Positions 25,701 to 36,553 of a DNA stretch of 64,000 nt are shown in pieces. The notes below the pieces were generated by a model, which had not been told where the DNA came from, did no database searches, and worked only from the letters and a program-made list of their open reading frames with translations. Where the stretch lies: NCBI RefSeq assembly GCF_018687715.1, contig NC_056764.1, positions 4,528,501-4,592,500 on the forward strand, read 5' to 3'. Source of the stretch: Carya illinoinensis. Lineage: Eukaryota > Streptophyta > Magnoliopsida > Fagales > Juglandaceae. Made by a program: the position numbers and the translations under genes. How positions within the stretch are numbered: position 1 is the first letter of the stretch; every line of letters begins with the position of its first letter.

Positions 25701-26257
25701 ATGCACTTGCCTGGTCACTCCAAGACCCACATTATGGGGGAAAATGGTTGCTTTATACACATTGTTGTGTCCATGAACTGCATCAATTCCATAAATCATA
25801 GGGATTCCAAGACGGGTAGCAAGAGCCCCTTTCTGAATTTCATTCACCATATCTACCCATTGCTCTGGAGAAGCCTTTGGAGCAGGCACACTCCCTCCAC
25901 CACTTAACACACTACCTGTACATTTTTCACTTTATTGTGAGTTTAAAGAACATTGAGAGCGATTATGGCAAATTCATATGCAACAGTAGAAGTTGAACAC
26001 ATTATAATCTATATACGCATACCAATTAAGTAATCCTTCATGACCTGGGCAGTGGCATTAGCCCTTTCAATTTGAACCATCTGACCAATTTTTTCTTCCA
26101 GAGTCATTCTTGCCAAGAGATGTTTTACCCTAGCCCCAACTGGTCGCCTTGGGTCCTTGTATCCCTGTCCCACATATCCTTGAGCTTCTGCCATTGATGA
26201 CCATAAACATATTGCCAAAAACAAAAGGCCCAAGAAGGGGATTGGAATTCTCGCCAT
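22782..26257 (-). CDS. Glycoside hydrolase family 3 beta-D-glucan exohydrolase/beta-glucosidase, gene B
   Basis: Nine exons on the minus strand: 26257-26023, 25915-25711, 25511-25421, 25299-25154, 24907-24664, 24546-24442, 24062-23880, 23791-23584 and 23272-22782. They give 635 codons plus stop in one frame. Exon boundaries and phases match gene A; only exons 1, 8 and 9 differ in length. The start is the ATG at 26257; a GTG upstream in frame is not a plausible start. The first 28 or so residues form a signal peptide ([20 protein letters not shown]). Catalytic-domain motifs match gene A, but the nucleophile motif is SDWQG (Asp313) and the acid/base loop is [10 protein letters not shown]. Intron 2 uses a GC donor (CCAG|gcaagt). 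A 5'-UTR intron (26532-26277, GT-AG) is likely. Expected role: apoplastic turnover of wall beta-glucans or hydrolysis of beta-glucosides. Confidence 0.95.
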
Positions 26258-26276
26258 CTTGGTGCCCACTAAAATC

Positions 26277-26532
26277 CTGTAAAAATTTGAAAAAAAAATG
26301 CAAAGGTGATGTGAAAGCTAAACAACGAGAACCATTAACATTGTATCCAAATATGCAGTGGAAAAGTTGTCAAGGGGTAGGTTCAAGGAATTGCTTATAT
26401 ATGGAAGAAAGTGAATGAAAGATCATGGAATCATTTGTTCAGTTGAATCATTTGTTCAGTTTCTACTTTCTATAGAAACTAAAAGATGATTATGCCATGA
26501 AAACCCAAGAAGCATGTGGAAAATACAATTAC
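26277..26532 (-). other. Likely 5'-UTR intron of GH3 gene B
   Basis: On the minus strand a donor GGAG|gtaattg (exon end 26533) and an acceptor ttttacag|GATTTTAG (exon start 26276) frame about 256 bp, leaving 19 bp of leader before the ATG at 26257. Splice signals are good; no transcript evidence is available. Confidence 0.55.
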
Positions 26533-27057
26533 CTCCAAATAACCAGAACGTCCAAAAGATCAAAAACACAAAAGGATCACCAGCAAATTAGAAGGAAGAA
26601 ACGCCAGAACGTGCAGCAAGATTCGAGGTTTAACTGGAAGGTGGTGGGATATAAATAGGGAAGGAAAGAAGAAGTGTTGCTTGAAATAGGGTGTTGAAAA
26701 ACATAAGACCAGTTTGTTAAAAGAGTCAGGGACACATATCATGGTAGGTTGTATATCTTTTTCGAGTTGTTCTCCTAGAATATAGCGGGAAGTTAATGCC
26801 TTTGACTGTTAAACGTGTAACGTAACCCCCTCCATACCTATCCAAACGGTTGCCCTCAAGGCCACATTATCCGGTATGGTGATCGCCAATGCCGAGGCCT
26901 TATCTCGAGAGACGTGCAGTTTGATTTTCAATGAACATAATATTCTTTTTCTCTATAGGAAAAAAAAAAACATTTTCTTTTTCTTTTTTACCAGACAGAT
27001 ACATTCATTTATCAGATTTTTATGTCTTTGATAATAATGAGTTCACTAATTATAATT

Positions 27058-27207
27058 AAAAATTATATATGTAGTCACTTTAGTATATTTTTTTGTGCAC
27101 TTTATTGATATAATTAATTATATATTAAAATAAATTGATACAATCAATCACATCGGTAGAATATACAGAGAGTAAGTAAAAATAATTATATATAGAATTA
27201 TTCATTA
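27058..27207. mobile_element. MITE family 2, copy 1
   Basis: It begins AAATTATATATGTAGTCACT and ends with the approximate inverse (AAAAATAATTATATATAGAATT). Internal sequence (ATTGATACAATCAATCACAT) is shared with the copies at 27753, 32386 and 38038. Non-coding. Confidence 0.65.
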
Positions 27208-27541
27208 TAAATATTTTTACAATTTTTTTAATAATATATAAAATGGGAAAGAAAAACTTACTATTTTCTAGGAAATTATTTGTTGTAAAATAATTATATC
27301 CATTAAATTATTCCAAATCATTTGCATTTACATATAGATGTTATTATTAGAGCAAAACAGACACATATCATACTATTATTAACTGAGACACATAATAATA
27401 TAATCCATTTTTTTTTTCTCTCTTTTATCTTATTTCTCCTGTTCTCATGCATGATCTGTTGACTCCTTCCAACTTGTTTTCTTTGTTATGTTTTAGGTGT
27501 GATCTTGTTTGTGCACATGCCAAATGCACCAAAGAGCAACC

Positions 27542-27675
27542 ACATATATAATTTTTTTTTTTTTTTTTTTTTTTATACATTTGGGAGAGGGACGGTTTCG
27601 AAATTCAGACCTCCATTTTGAAAACTGTGAGTTATGCCGATCTGACCACAAGTCTTTGGCTCTACATATATAATT
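27542..27675 (-). mobile_element. tRNA-derived SINE with 12-bp target-site duplication
   Basis: Identical 12-bp repeats ACATATATAATT lie at 27542-27553 and 27664-27675. The 110 bp between them read on the minus strand as a Pol III-type head followed by a long A tail. Box A is TGGTCAGATCGG (27648-27637, fits TRGYNNARNNGG) and a box B-like ATTTCGAAACC lies at 27604-27594. The tail is the T-run at about 27554-27574 on the plus strand. The body is very short, so it may be an internally shortened or minimal SINE. Confidence 0.8.
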
Positions 27676-27752
27676 AATTGCCTTTAAAATACTAAAAAAT
27701 CAAATAATGGTTTGCAAAATAAGGGGTCGTAACATGGCCAAGATATTAGAAT

Positions 27753-27913
27753 GATTTTTATTATATACAGTCATTTATACGTATTTTTTGTACACTTTAC
27801 TGATATGTTTGGCCAAAATAATTATTTTATATTAAAAAAATGATACAGTCAATCACATTAGTGAAGTAAATAAAAAATAAGTAAAAATAACTGTATATAA
27901 AATTTTTTATTAT
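27753..27913. mobile_element. MITE family 2, copy 2
   Basis: It runs from TATATACAGTCATTTATACG to AAAATAACTGTATATAAAAT, which form imperfect terminal inverted repeats around about 120 bp without coding capacity. Central sequence matches the other family-2 copies. Confidence 0.7.
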
Positions 27914-28977
27914 GTATATATCTCTCCAGAATTAAACTATCTATTTTAGTCAGGTAATTAAAAATCACCTCTGCTGGAGTTTTCATAGCTACTAATGTCA
28001 AATTATTAATGATTCCTTCTACCGAGAAGTGCAAAATGCACTTTTTAATGTTTTTTTTCAAATATTTTTTAAATCCTTTTAAATATTTTATTAAAATAAA
28101 GAAAAAAAATTTACACTCATTGAAAAATATTTTCTTAATAATTAAATTAAAAAAAATAATCAGAAACTTTTGCCTGCCGGAATGCATCCTCGAATTTTCC
28201 ACTAAAACAGAATTACAAAAAAAAAAAAAAAAAAACCCTTTAATTTACAAATTAAGGGTAGTTTAATAACATGCATATAAGGTTGTAAATGTCTTTTCTA
28301 TTGCAAGACACATCAAACATGTACATCTAGTCATGTTAACTATTTAATGAAAAATGATATTTGAAATTCTATAGAGCGCAAACGAGTCTATGCAATCTTT
28401 TTGAAAAAACGAGTAAATATAATATCTATATAAAAATTAATTAATTAATTTTTTTAGTAATAAATTTTATTTTTTTTAAATAATTATGTAGCGCTTACAC
28501 ACTTCACGACTACATATAATATTATTTTAACTATATGTTATATACTATATGAAGAAAATGATGTTGTTTCACTTAATCGGAGTTGTTTTGGAGTAGATAT
28601 ATTTAAAAAAAAAAAAGGGTTTATAACGTCGGTTCAGCTTCAAATTGAAACTGAACCGCTGAACTTCTGTTTTCTCCATTCTCTACTGCACACTAATCAA
28701 TTCTCCGCCAATTTCGACCTATTCCTGACGTGGCCGATTGGTTCGCACCAGCGGTGGCCTCATCATTCTTATACAACCATAGCCAACCCAGAGAATAAAC
28801 GGAAATGAAAAAAGGAGTTGGTGAGTTGCAGTGAAGTTATTTTGGTGAAGGAAATGTAGTATATAATGACTTTATTGTAAATTCTCTACAATTGATGATG
28901 TGGCGTAATTTTATTGTTGGCTGTTTATGTCTTAACAGCAAACCGATCACCGCCTCATAGCGGAACTCTGGCTCTAT

Positions 28978-29150
28978 TTAGTTATACAGATGAGATGAGA
29001 TAGGATGAGATGTTTTAAATAATAATTAATAAAATATTATTATAATATAATTTTTTAATATTAATTTTATATTAAAATTTAAAAAAATTAGATTGTTTAT
29101 TATATTTTATATTAAAATTTAAAAAAATTATAATGATAAATTAAGACAAA
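28978..29150. mobile_element. MITE family 3-like element (GAGATGAGAT type)
   Basis: An opening GATGAGATGAGATAGGATG is followed by the AATATTATTATAATATAATT core and an AT-rich body with two near-identical pieces (TATTAAAATTTAAAAAAATT). The core matches the elements at 49800 and 57172. Boundaries are approximate. Confidence 0.5.
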
Positions 29151-30731
29151 AGGAAATTTTTAATTTGGTTAAACAATCAGGCTATTGATTTATTAATTTA
29201 TTCTTTACAAACTATCTAGCTAGCAAAAGCTGACCCGTACTGATCGATCATCTAACCCACTTCGACTTCAAGATCTTGACCGTTGGGATTTTCACTTTCA
29301 CACGTACGAGACATTAATTCCAATTGGTGTACGTACGTGAGATGAAAACATCATAAAACTAACGAAAAAATCAACCTATGATCATTTCTTTCCACATACT
29401 AACATATAATTTATTATTTTATTTAAATACACATATTAATACGTAAATGTGTTTAAATAGAAGTACCTGATCAAGTACCCCCAACAAATCTGCAATTTAA
29501 TTAAGGACTTCCAAACCAAAGTACTCCTATAATCAAGTCCCATAAAAAAAGGGACATGCATGCTCAAGAAAATTAACCGATGAAGAACGAGATGATCAGT
29601 TGCACTTTAAAGCAAATGGATGATAAATATGTTGGGTGGCATACCAATGGAAAAAACACATTTCCATGTGAAAATATAAGCTTTTTAAGATTAAAAATAA
29701 GATCGAAGTACTGTAATAGTATATTCTACAGACTGGCATGACTTGATATTATATATATGTTAAATCTATTTTATATTAAAAATAATTTTACAATCTAATG
29801 TATCACATCGAATTACAGATGTCCGTTTATAAATTTATTTTTGTAAAGTCACAAAACATTTAAGTCACTTTATAATTTATACATGCCTGCCAACTCTTAT
29901 CAACTCCCATATATATGGGGATTTAACAGAGAAAGCGCGCAGTACCTGAAGATGAAGCAGCTGCATGTTCCATCCATTGGAGCCCCCATCGACCATGAAC
30001 AACGTGCATGCCTCGATCTCTTCATGAGTACTAGATCAGATCATATTTTTCACTTTTTTTTACCAGCAAGCAATCCGAGCCGGCCGGCCAGCGCAATTAT
30101 TGTCAACCCAAAGTAATATTATATCCTCGATCTCCTTCTTCGTTCTGATCTATTGCATGCCCAAGAACTGGTGCAAAACTTTCCTTTTGGTATTCATGAA
30201 AACCCATAAAACTTGAACTACTACTTTAGATAATCACCTTTCTTTAATGCTGTCTTTAATAAATTAATAATTATCTACTGATGCACCCTAGCTAGGAGAC
30301 CTGCACGCATTGATCAAAAAGCTAGCGTAGAAACCAAACAAAGAACCTTTTTTCTTTTGTTTTGGTGACTAAACAAGGTATCTTGTCTTCATTTGTAGAG
30401 GTTATGCCATGACTTTAATTGGGAGACATTTGAAAGCCCATTAAACAAACCCCATGAAACAGTAAAGGAATATATATATATATATACATGTAGATATAGT
30501 GTGGGAAGCCCATCATGACTTGGACAAAACCAATGCAACCAAAAAGGAATAGTCTCATTCATAAGAAAACTCATGAAAACAGCATGACCCAATCTCAACG
30601 CGGTACAGCGTGTGACATGTATAAAATGGTACCCATAACCAGCAAATATTTTCCATCCAAAATCATCAGTACGTACATTTTGTGAGATCTCCACATAAAG
30701 ATTTCAAAACTTAACGCAGCAGCTAGCAATG

Positions 30732-32029
30732 GCAACGATCTGGGGAAGTTACTGCCGTTCCACGACCATATGCCCGTCTCGTATACGAGGATTTTCAACC
30801 AAGATCAGAACGGAAGGAAGAAGCAGCAGAAAATATTATAATTGTTCATCTTCCTGGTGTGTTTAATACATGAACTGTCTTTTTACATGGAAAAATATAG
30901 TTAGAAACATAATTGTGTACTAATCTTTACACCAATATGATGTAATTAGTTAAAAAATAAATTTTATTAAAAACAGTGTTAATTTAAATTTTAAGTATAA
31001 ATAAATCAATATTAGTATACAGATTAGTGCGCAACTGTACTTATACATAACAAACCCTTCTACATAGCCACCACCTCGTTGGTTTGTTGATCATCCACGT
31101 TTGTTTAGGGAATATCGATCTTCTTTTCTCATGTACACAACCTCTGAACTTTTTCAGGTTTCACGAAGCAGAGAATAAAAGTCACATACGTGAACCGCTC
31201 TCGTACGGTAACGGCTCGAGGAGAGCAACCTGTTGTAAATGATAGATGGAGCCGTTTCAATCTAAGTTTTCCAGTTCCAAATAATTGCGACACCGATAAG
31301 ATTCGCGCAAAGTTTCAGCATGGGGTTCTCTCCATTACAATCCCCAAGAAGATCGTAGCAAGAGTTGGCCCTGCTGAAGAAGCTAAAACAACCCAGAAAA
31401 CTCCAAGCCTTCCAAAGTCTGTTTCCCAATCAAAGCGTCAAAATGTTCAAAAGGGGATAATTCCTCCTATGCCCGCTTCAACTTCTGGGGTTGAAAAAAT
31501 GAGGAGGGAGGAGATAGCTCGGCCTCAGAGTCTTAAGAGGGTTGCCACCGAACGAAAGGTGGAAAACGGTAGGGAAGACATCCCTCCACAAGCAACGTCT
31601 TCAAATGCCATAGACGAAAGAAAATGGGTGAAGACTAATCAATCTCGGAGCCCTCCGGAAGCAACTACCGAGCCTAACGCACAAAAGGGTCAAGACTTAG
31701 CTCCTCCAAAGGCTACGTCAACCTCAGATACCAGAAACGTAACGGGCAAAGCGAGTATGGCGTCGAGCGCTGAGAAAGAGCAGATGATCGGCAAGGAGCT
31801 GGCCGATTTAAAAGCGGAGAAAGGGATTAATGTGAGAATAAAAACTGTGATGGATTCTGCTAAGCAGAGAGTGAATAGTCTAGCAAAGAGGAGGATCAAT
31901 AATGAAGACAAGAGGCAGAGTCTGGTAAAGATCGGTGTAGCAGTGCTCGTGATTGTGGCACTTGGAGTTGGAGCTTATCTCTCCTACATAAGCCATCGCT
32001 CCAGAGATCTGGAAGTTCATCCGGATTAG
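30732..32029 (+). pseudogene. RTM2-like HSP20-domain protein with C-terminal membrane anchor (exon 1 out of frame with its ATG)
   Basis: Two exons can be joined: about 30732-30856 and 31158-32029 (CCTG|gtgtgt ... ttcag|GTTTCA, phase 1). They encode an alpha-crystallin/HSP20-type domain (PYARLVYEDF, HLPGFTKQRIKV, RWSRFNLSFPVP, HGVLSITIPKK), then a charged linker of about 150 residues rich in Lys, Pro and Ser. Near the C-terminus is a transmembrane helix (VKIGVAVLVIVALGVGAYLSY), and the protein ends EVHPD. This layout matches plant RTM2-like proteins; Arabidopsis RTM2 restricts long-distance potyvirus movement in phloem. The candidate ATG at 30729 is one base out of phase with the coding frame, which has an in-frame TAG at 30724. 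Either exon 1 carries a 1-bp indel, the start lies in an unseen upstream exon, or the base call is wrong. The intron contains a MITE. Confidence 0.75.
30889..31055. mobile_element. MITE family 1, copy 2 (in the RTM2-like intron)
   Basis: From GGAAAAATATAGTTAGAAAC to a GTACTTATACATAACAAAC end, it shares the CCAATATGATGT.ATT.GTTA centre-left block and the TTAATTTAAATTTTAAGTAT block with copies 3 and 5. It occupies more than half of the 301-bp intron. Confidence 0.8.
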
Positions 32030-32385
32030 ATCAGAACTACTTCTAGTATTTCGTTTAATTATTCCCATATGCTAAGCTTGACTAATTCATTTGTAATTAC
32101 AAAACTACGCCTGAATTAATGGCCATTACTGTGTAATAATGTATAGCTATCAGGCATGCAAGAACTTGTATTGCACGTACTTGAAAATGCACCGAAGCTA
32201 ATTTATTTGAATATTCTGCGTCTCATCACATACTTTACAATCGTGCATGCTTGCATGTTTCTTGATCAGAATCTTACAATATTACACGACCAAAGAGAGT
32301 ACGTACGTACGGTTGAAATTTATTAAATATTGTATATTGCATTGATTAATTTCTTCCCCAGAAAGGGTGACTTGAATATTGTTGA

Positions 32386-32503
32386 TTAAAAAAATGTACA
32401 GTCATTTTTTACTGCACATTTTAATATAAAATAATAGTTTTGATCAATCACATAAGTGAAATGCATAAAAAATATGTAAAAGTAATTGTATATAACAAAA
32501 TTC
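32386..32503. mobile_element. MITE family 2, copy 3 (shortened)
   Basis: ATGTACAGTCATTTTTTACT at the left and GTAAAAGTAATTGTATATAA at the right form the terminal inverted repeats. The interior GATCAATCACATAAGTGAAA matches the other copies. Total length about 118 bp, shorter than its relatives. Confidence 0.7.
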
Positions 32504-32758
32504 AGAAAGACAACGACTAAAAAGTACAAATGAAAACTAAATTAGAATTATAATCCTACTAATTAGAAACATCATCCCCAAGAAAACCATTACCATTATC
32601 CTGATCAACCACAGATTTATTTTTAACTTTTGATAATCTACCAGAAGATTTCAAGGGTTTTCTAACCTTCTCCGCCTGCATCCCTAATCCCTTCTCAGAA
32701 GGCTTCCGCTTTCTTTTCAAGCGAGCTCCACCTGCATCCTCTGCAGCAGAATAATCTA

Positions 32759-32928
32759 GGAAAAGTATAGTTGCAAGCATAATTGTGCACTAATCTGTGT
32801 ACCAATGTGATGTGATTGGTCAAAAAGTAAATTTTATTGAAAACAGTGTTAATTTAAATTTTAAGTATGAATAAATCAGTGTTGGTACACAGATTAGTGC
32901 GCAAGTGTGCTTGTATGTAGCAAAACTC
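32759..32928. mobile_element. MITE family 1, copy 3
   Basis: About 170 bp within the last intron of the RBL pseudogene. AATTGTGCACTAATCTGTGT near the left end is mirrored by ACACAGATTAGTGCGCAAGT near the right end, so the inverted repeats are long and clear. Confidence 0.85.
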
Positions 32929-33208
32929 ATAATCTATAACTACATGATTCAGTGCCTCATTGAAAAGAATCTAATACTGAAAATTGTAAACATGATTCCA
33001 AGTTTATAAGCTTAGACAGATATTCCATTCTAATTACAGGCAAACAAAATTAACTCACATCCCCCCATCCCCAAAATAAATGTTGTGCATGGAAAACTCG
33101 GAGAAAATGGATCTTCAATCAAGATTCAAATTGTAGTGTAATGATGGCATGTCTCCATAATGCTCAAGAAAAAAGTTGAATTTTTGTCATTAATGCAATA
33201 TAAGTTAA

Positions 33209-33377
33209 GAGTTTTGTTACGTATATAAAATCGTGCACTAATTTATGTATTAATATTGATTTATTTATATTTAAAATTTAAATTAATATTTTTTTTAATA
33301 AAATTTATTTTTTAAATAATTATAATAAATTAATACACATATTAATATATAATTATATTTATAATTAGATTTTTTTC
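33209..33377. mobile_element. MITE family 1, copy 4 (inverted relative to copies 3 and 5)
   Basis: It begins GAGTTTTGTTACGTATATAA and contains ATCGTGCACTAATTTATGTA and the TTTAAAATTTAAATTAATAT run, matching copy 1 and the reverse of copies 3 and 5. It lies in the same RBL intron. Confidence 0.75.
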
Positions 33378-33875
33378 GTAAGTTAATCCAGTAGAGGACC
33401 TGAAAATTTCAGGCTTCATCACCCGATTAATCTGATGTGACATTGATATTCAGATTCCCAAACACAAAAATCAATGCAAACGGAAATATCCGCTTCAAAA
33501 TTTTATCACTTTTCACAGTTTAATCAATGCATTAATTAGCCTATTACCATCTTTCAGTCTTTGGTTTTCTTCTGGGATCTAACCATTTTTTTCTTTTTCT
33601 GCTACATCTAATTGATTTTAAAAAAAGAAAAAAGATACCCTTCAGGGGAGAAAGAAAAATGAGAAAAGAACAGAACAAGAAAAAAAATATAATCTATGTC
33701 CTAAATAATTATATAATCATCTTCCTGTTACTTGTGTAGGGATGGGTCGCTCAAACTTATTTCTTATAAAGTAAATTTAAGTGTTCAATTTCAATAGTTT
33801 TTTACTTGGGCAATAAAAGGCTAGGAGGTCAGGGATCATATCTTGAATTTGAACCTTCCCCGTTCAAAAGTTAAA

Positions 33876-34046
33876 GGAAAAATATAGTTTCAAATACAAT
33901 TATGCATTAATCTGTACACCAATATGATGTGATTGGTCAAAAAGTAGATTTTATTAAAAACAGTATTAATTTAAATTTTAAGTATGAATAAATCAGTGTT
34001 GGTATACAGATTAGTCCGCGACTGTACTTGTATGTAGCAAAACTCA
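33876..34046. mobile_element. MITE family 1, copy 5
   Basis: It runs from GGAAAAATATAGTTTCAAAT to TTGTATGTAGCAAAACTC. Nearly every block of copy 3 is present (TGATGTGATTGGTCAAAAAG, AGTATGAATAAATCAGTGTT). It is the third member in this one RBL intron. Confidence 0.85.
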
Positions 34047-35561
34047 AAGTTAAAACTAGGCCCACTGCCTTTTTTTTTTTTTAGAGTAAAAATTGAGACC
34101 ACTACTGCTGGAGCTACCTTTTTATCTTTTGCTAATTATTGCTGGCTACAGTTTTTAGGTACAAGATGAAGGTAGGTTAGAATTTGAGGCTTTCAAACTC
34201 TGGAATTTTGAATCCAGATTTTGGTTTTAAAGAAAACAAGGATAGAAGAACTCCCAAACTTCAACAGTAAGGCTAGCAGGAATAATGGTTCCAAGTAAAC
34301 TTGAACTAAAGATAGTAATGACTTTCAGAAAAATACTACATACCAGGCCTAACATTGGGTGGACTTGATGCATGGTTTGCTGTGCGTCCATTTGGTCCAG
34401 CCTCATCTGAAAGAGGGGATCTAGACTGATTACTATCCATTAACTTTGATGAACTCTCCACACATTTGTCTTGCTGATCAGGGACATCAGGAGAAGGAAT
34501 AGGTGGCAAGAAGCAAAGTTCTTGGGACATACCTGAATCACTGAAAGCCGAATTCTTCTCTACTGTCAGTATATCAACTCCATCATCTTCATAAACATCC
34601 GATTCTTTCACCTGTAAGGACACACATACTTAAGAAACAAAGAGGTGCAAAAATTAACTGCTCAGCCAGTTAAATACCTTCTCACCTTTTCAGTTTCAGG
34701 AACCATATCGAATTCATCTTCTCGTTTTACATACTCCTCATTTTCCTCTAGCTCTTTGAAATCTGGAGCAAATGCACTCTAGTTCTTTGTATAATCTTTA
34801 CGAAGCCAGTTAGGGAAACAAAGACAACAATGGGATGAACAGGATGCCACGCTAGTCAATCAAGGCTTCCTTCGGACCTTCAAGGATTTTCACAAGATGC
34901 TTGGCCTTATCCCATATGTAAATCTTGTGTTCTCCTTTGCTTGCAGAACCACCAATTGCCCATTCACCATCACCACTAAAGCAAGGTGCTTTCCAATGCA
35001 TCTTTGTGATAGAATCTTGAAGCTCCCGAAAAAGTGCCTAAGCTCCCGAAAAAGTGTTAGGCACTTTGATCCAACAACCTTCAACTGCTCAACACCATCT
35101 AATTCCAAGACATCAACGGCTCAAAGCCCATCTTTAAAGGGAAGAAGGTTCTCATAATCTTTAAAGGGAAGAAGGTTCTCATAGATCCTAATGGTCCAAT
35201 CATTTGAATTTGTAAGGAGATACTTCTCGTTCCTGCTGAATTCTATGTTCTTGATCACAGCACCCCCGGTAACAGGAACCAAGGCAAGCCCTTGGATAGT
35301 TCTATAATCTATTATAAGAATTTGTCCTTTGGAGTTCCCTACATACATAAGATCCCCTTATTTGTTGAAGCAAGCAGCAGTTGGATTGAAAGGGGGAGTC
35401 CCATCTGAGAACTTATTGCGTGACTGAGGGGCAGGTCCATTGATTGTGTCAGGGATCAAAACCGGAAGCAGAGTTGTGCTTGCCATGTTCAAGTAAACTA
35501 TAATGGGAGCAGACGAAAGGGGGCATACCAGGCAGAGAGCTGAAGTAGAGGAGCCCAGAGT

Positions 35562-36553
35562 GTGTGGAAATTTATTCACAATGGTTGGGCAGACTTTCTT
35601 GCCAATTGCAAATTTGCGATGGGGAAGGACACACAAGTCAGATTCTGGCACGTTATTTGGTGTGGCAATGTAGCTTTAAAGATCACTTTTCCCTCCCTTT
35701 TCAGGAACACATTCGATAAGGATGCAGCAGTTGCTAATAATATGGTCCTCTCCTCTGATTCCACTCAGTGGTGAATGGTCAGTGAGATTTATTAGAGTGG
35801 CACAGGAAATATGAGATATTGCTGACTTTTACAATGCGTTAGTAACCTCCACGCAGATGGAGAGGATCGCTTACTTCGGTCATCTTCAAGGAAGAAGAAC
35901 TTCATAGTCTGATCCTTTTACAAGGTATTATCGGCACACCTCTCCAATGCATTCCCTTGAAAGTGCATTTGGAGGAGCAAGGCTCTCTTTAAAGTGACTT
36001 TTTTTTGTTTAACTAGCATATCACGAGAAAATTCTAAATATCGATAAAATGTGAAGGCACGACCTCTTTTTAACAGATTGATGCTTCATGTGCAAACACG
36101 ATAATGAGTCAGCAGATCACTTCTTCACTGCGAAGTAGTTAAGATTTTATGGGACGACATCTTCACAAGGCTCAGTATGGCATGGACAATGCCTATAAGG
36201 GTGATAGAGTTATTGGCATGTTGGAGAGGAATTCGGGACAATGGTTAGATCGCAGCTATTTGGAAGATGGTGCCCCTTTGCCTGATGTGGTACACTTGGA
36301 ACAAAATGAATTATCATTGTTTCGAGGAGAAGGGGTGCACACAGGAAGAGTTTAGGGATTTTTTTTTATCATACTCTGTTAGTTTGGGCTACTTCTATTG
36401 TATTGAATGGATCTTCTTTTAATAGTTTCTACTTTGTTTTCCACAACCCTTAGTTTGTATTTAGGCTCCTCTGTATGTTCCTTGCGTACTCAAGCCCTCC
36501 CTATTTATGTGGATTAGTAATATGTCCTCTTACTTATCCAAAAAGAAAAAACG
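35562..36553 (+). mobile_element. L1 3'-region fragment inside the RBL pseudogene
   Basis: The plus-strand frame at 35562-35774 encodes the region after the reverse transcriptase (MGKDTQVRFWHVIWCG, LKITFPSLFRN). Downstream are degenerate zf-RVT-like stretches and a 3' end with TACTCAAGCC...TCTTACTTATCCAAAAAG (about 36490-36553), like the other L1 3' ends here. It replaces the WD40-coding part of the RBL pseudogene, in the opposite orientation. Confidence 0.75.

Larger units (their letters stand above)
26534..30728. other. AT-rich intergenic spacer with SINE and MITEs
   Basis: Between the GH3 gene B leader and the RTM2-like gene I find no gene. It contains two family-2 MITE copies (about 27058-27207 and 27753-27913), a SINE (27554-27663), a family-3 MITE-like stretch (28978-29150), and homopurine or AT-rich low-complexity DNA around 28000-28250. 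Open frames there are low-complexity Lys/Phe-rich translations and not credible genes. Confidence 0.6.

Noticed and set aside
26641..26665. TATAAATA as TATA box of GH3 gene B
   Set aside because: It reads as a TATA box on the plus strand, whereas the gene is on the minus strand.
28009..28266. Open frames on both strands near 28.1 kb
   Set aside because: Translations are low-complexity Lys/Phe/Ile-rich products of AT-rich DNA.
29883..30116. 77-codon plus-strand frame upstream of the RTM2-like gene
   Set aside because: No homology recognised and no splice link to the downstream gene; not supported as a gene.
30389..30798. Overlapping minus-strand frames of 101 and 67 codons
   Set aside because: They overlap the first exon of the RTM2-like gene in antisense and resemble nothing.
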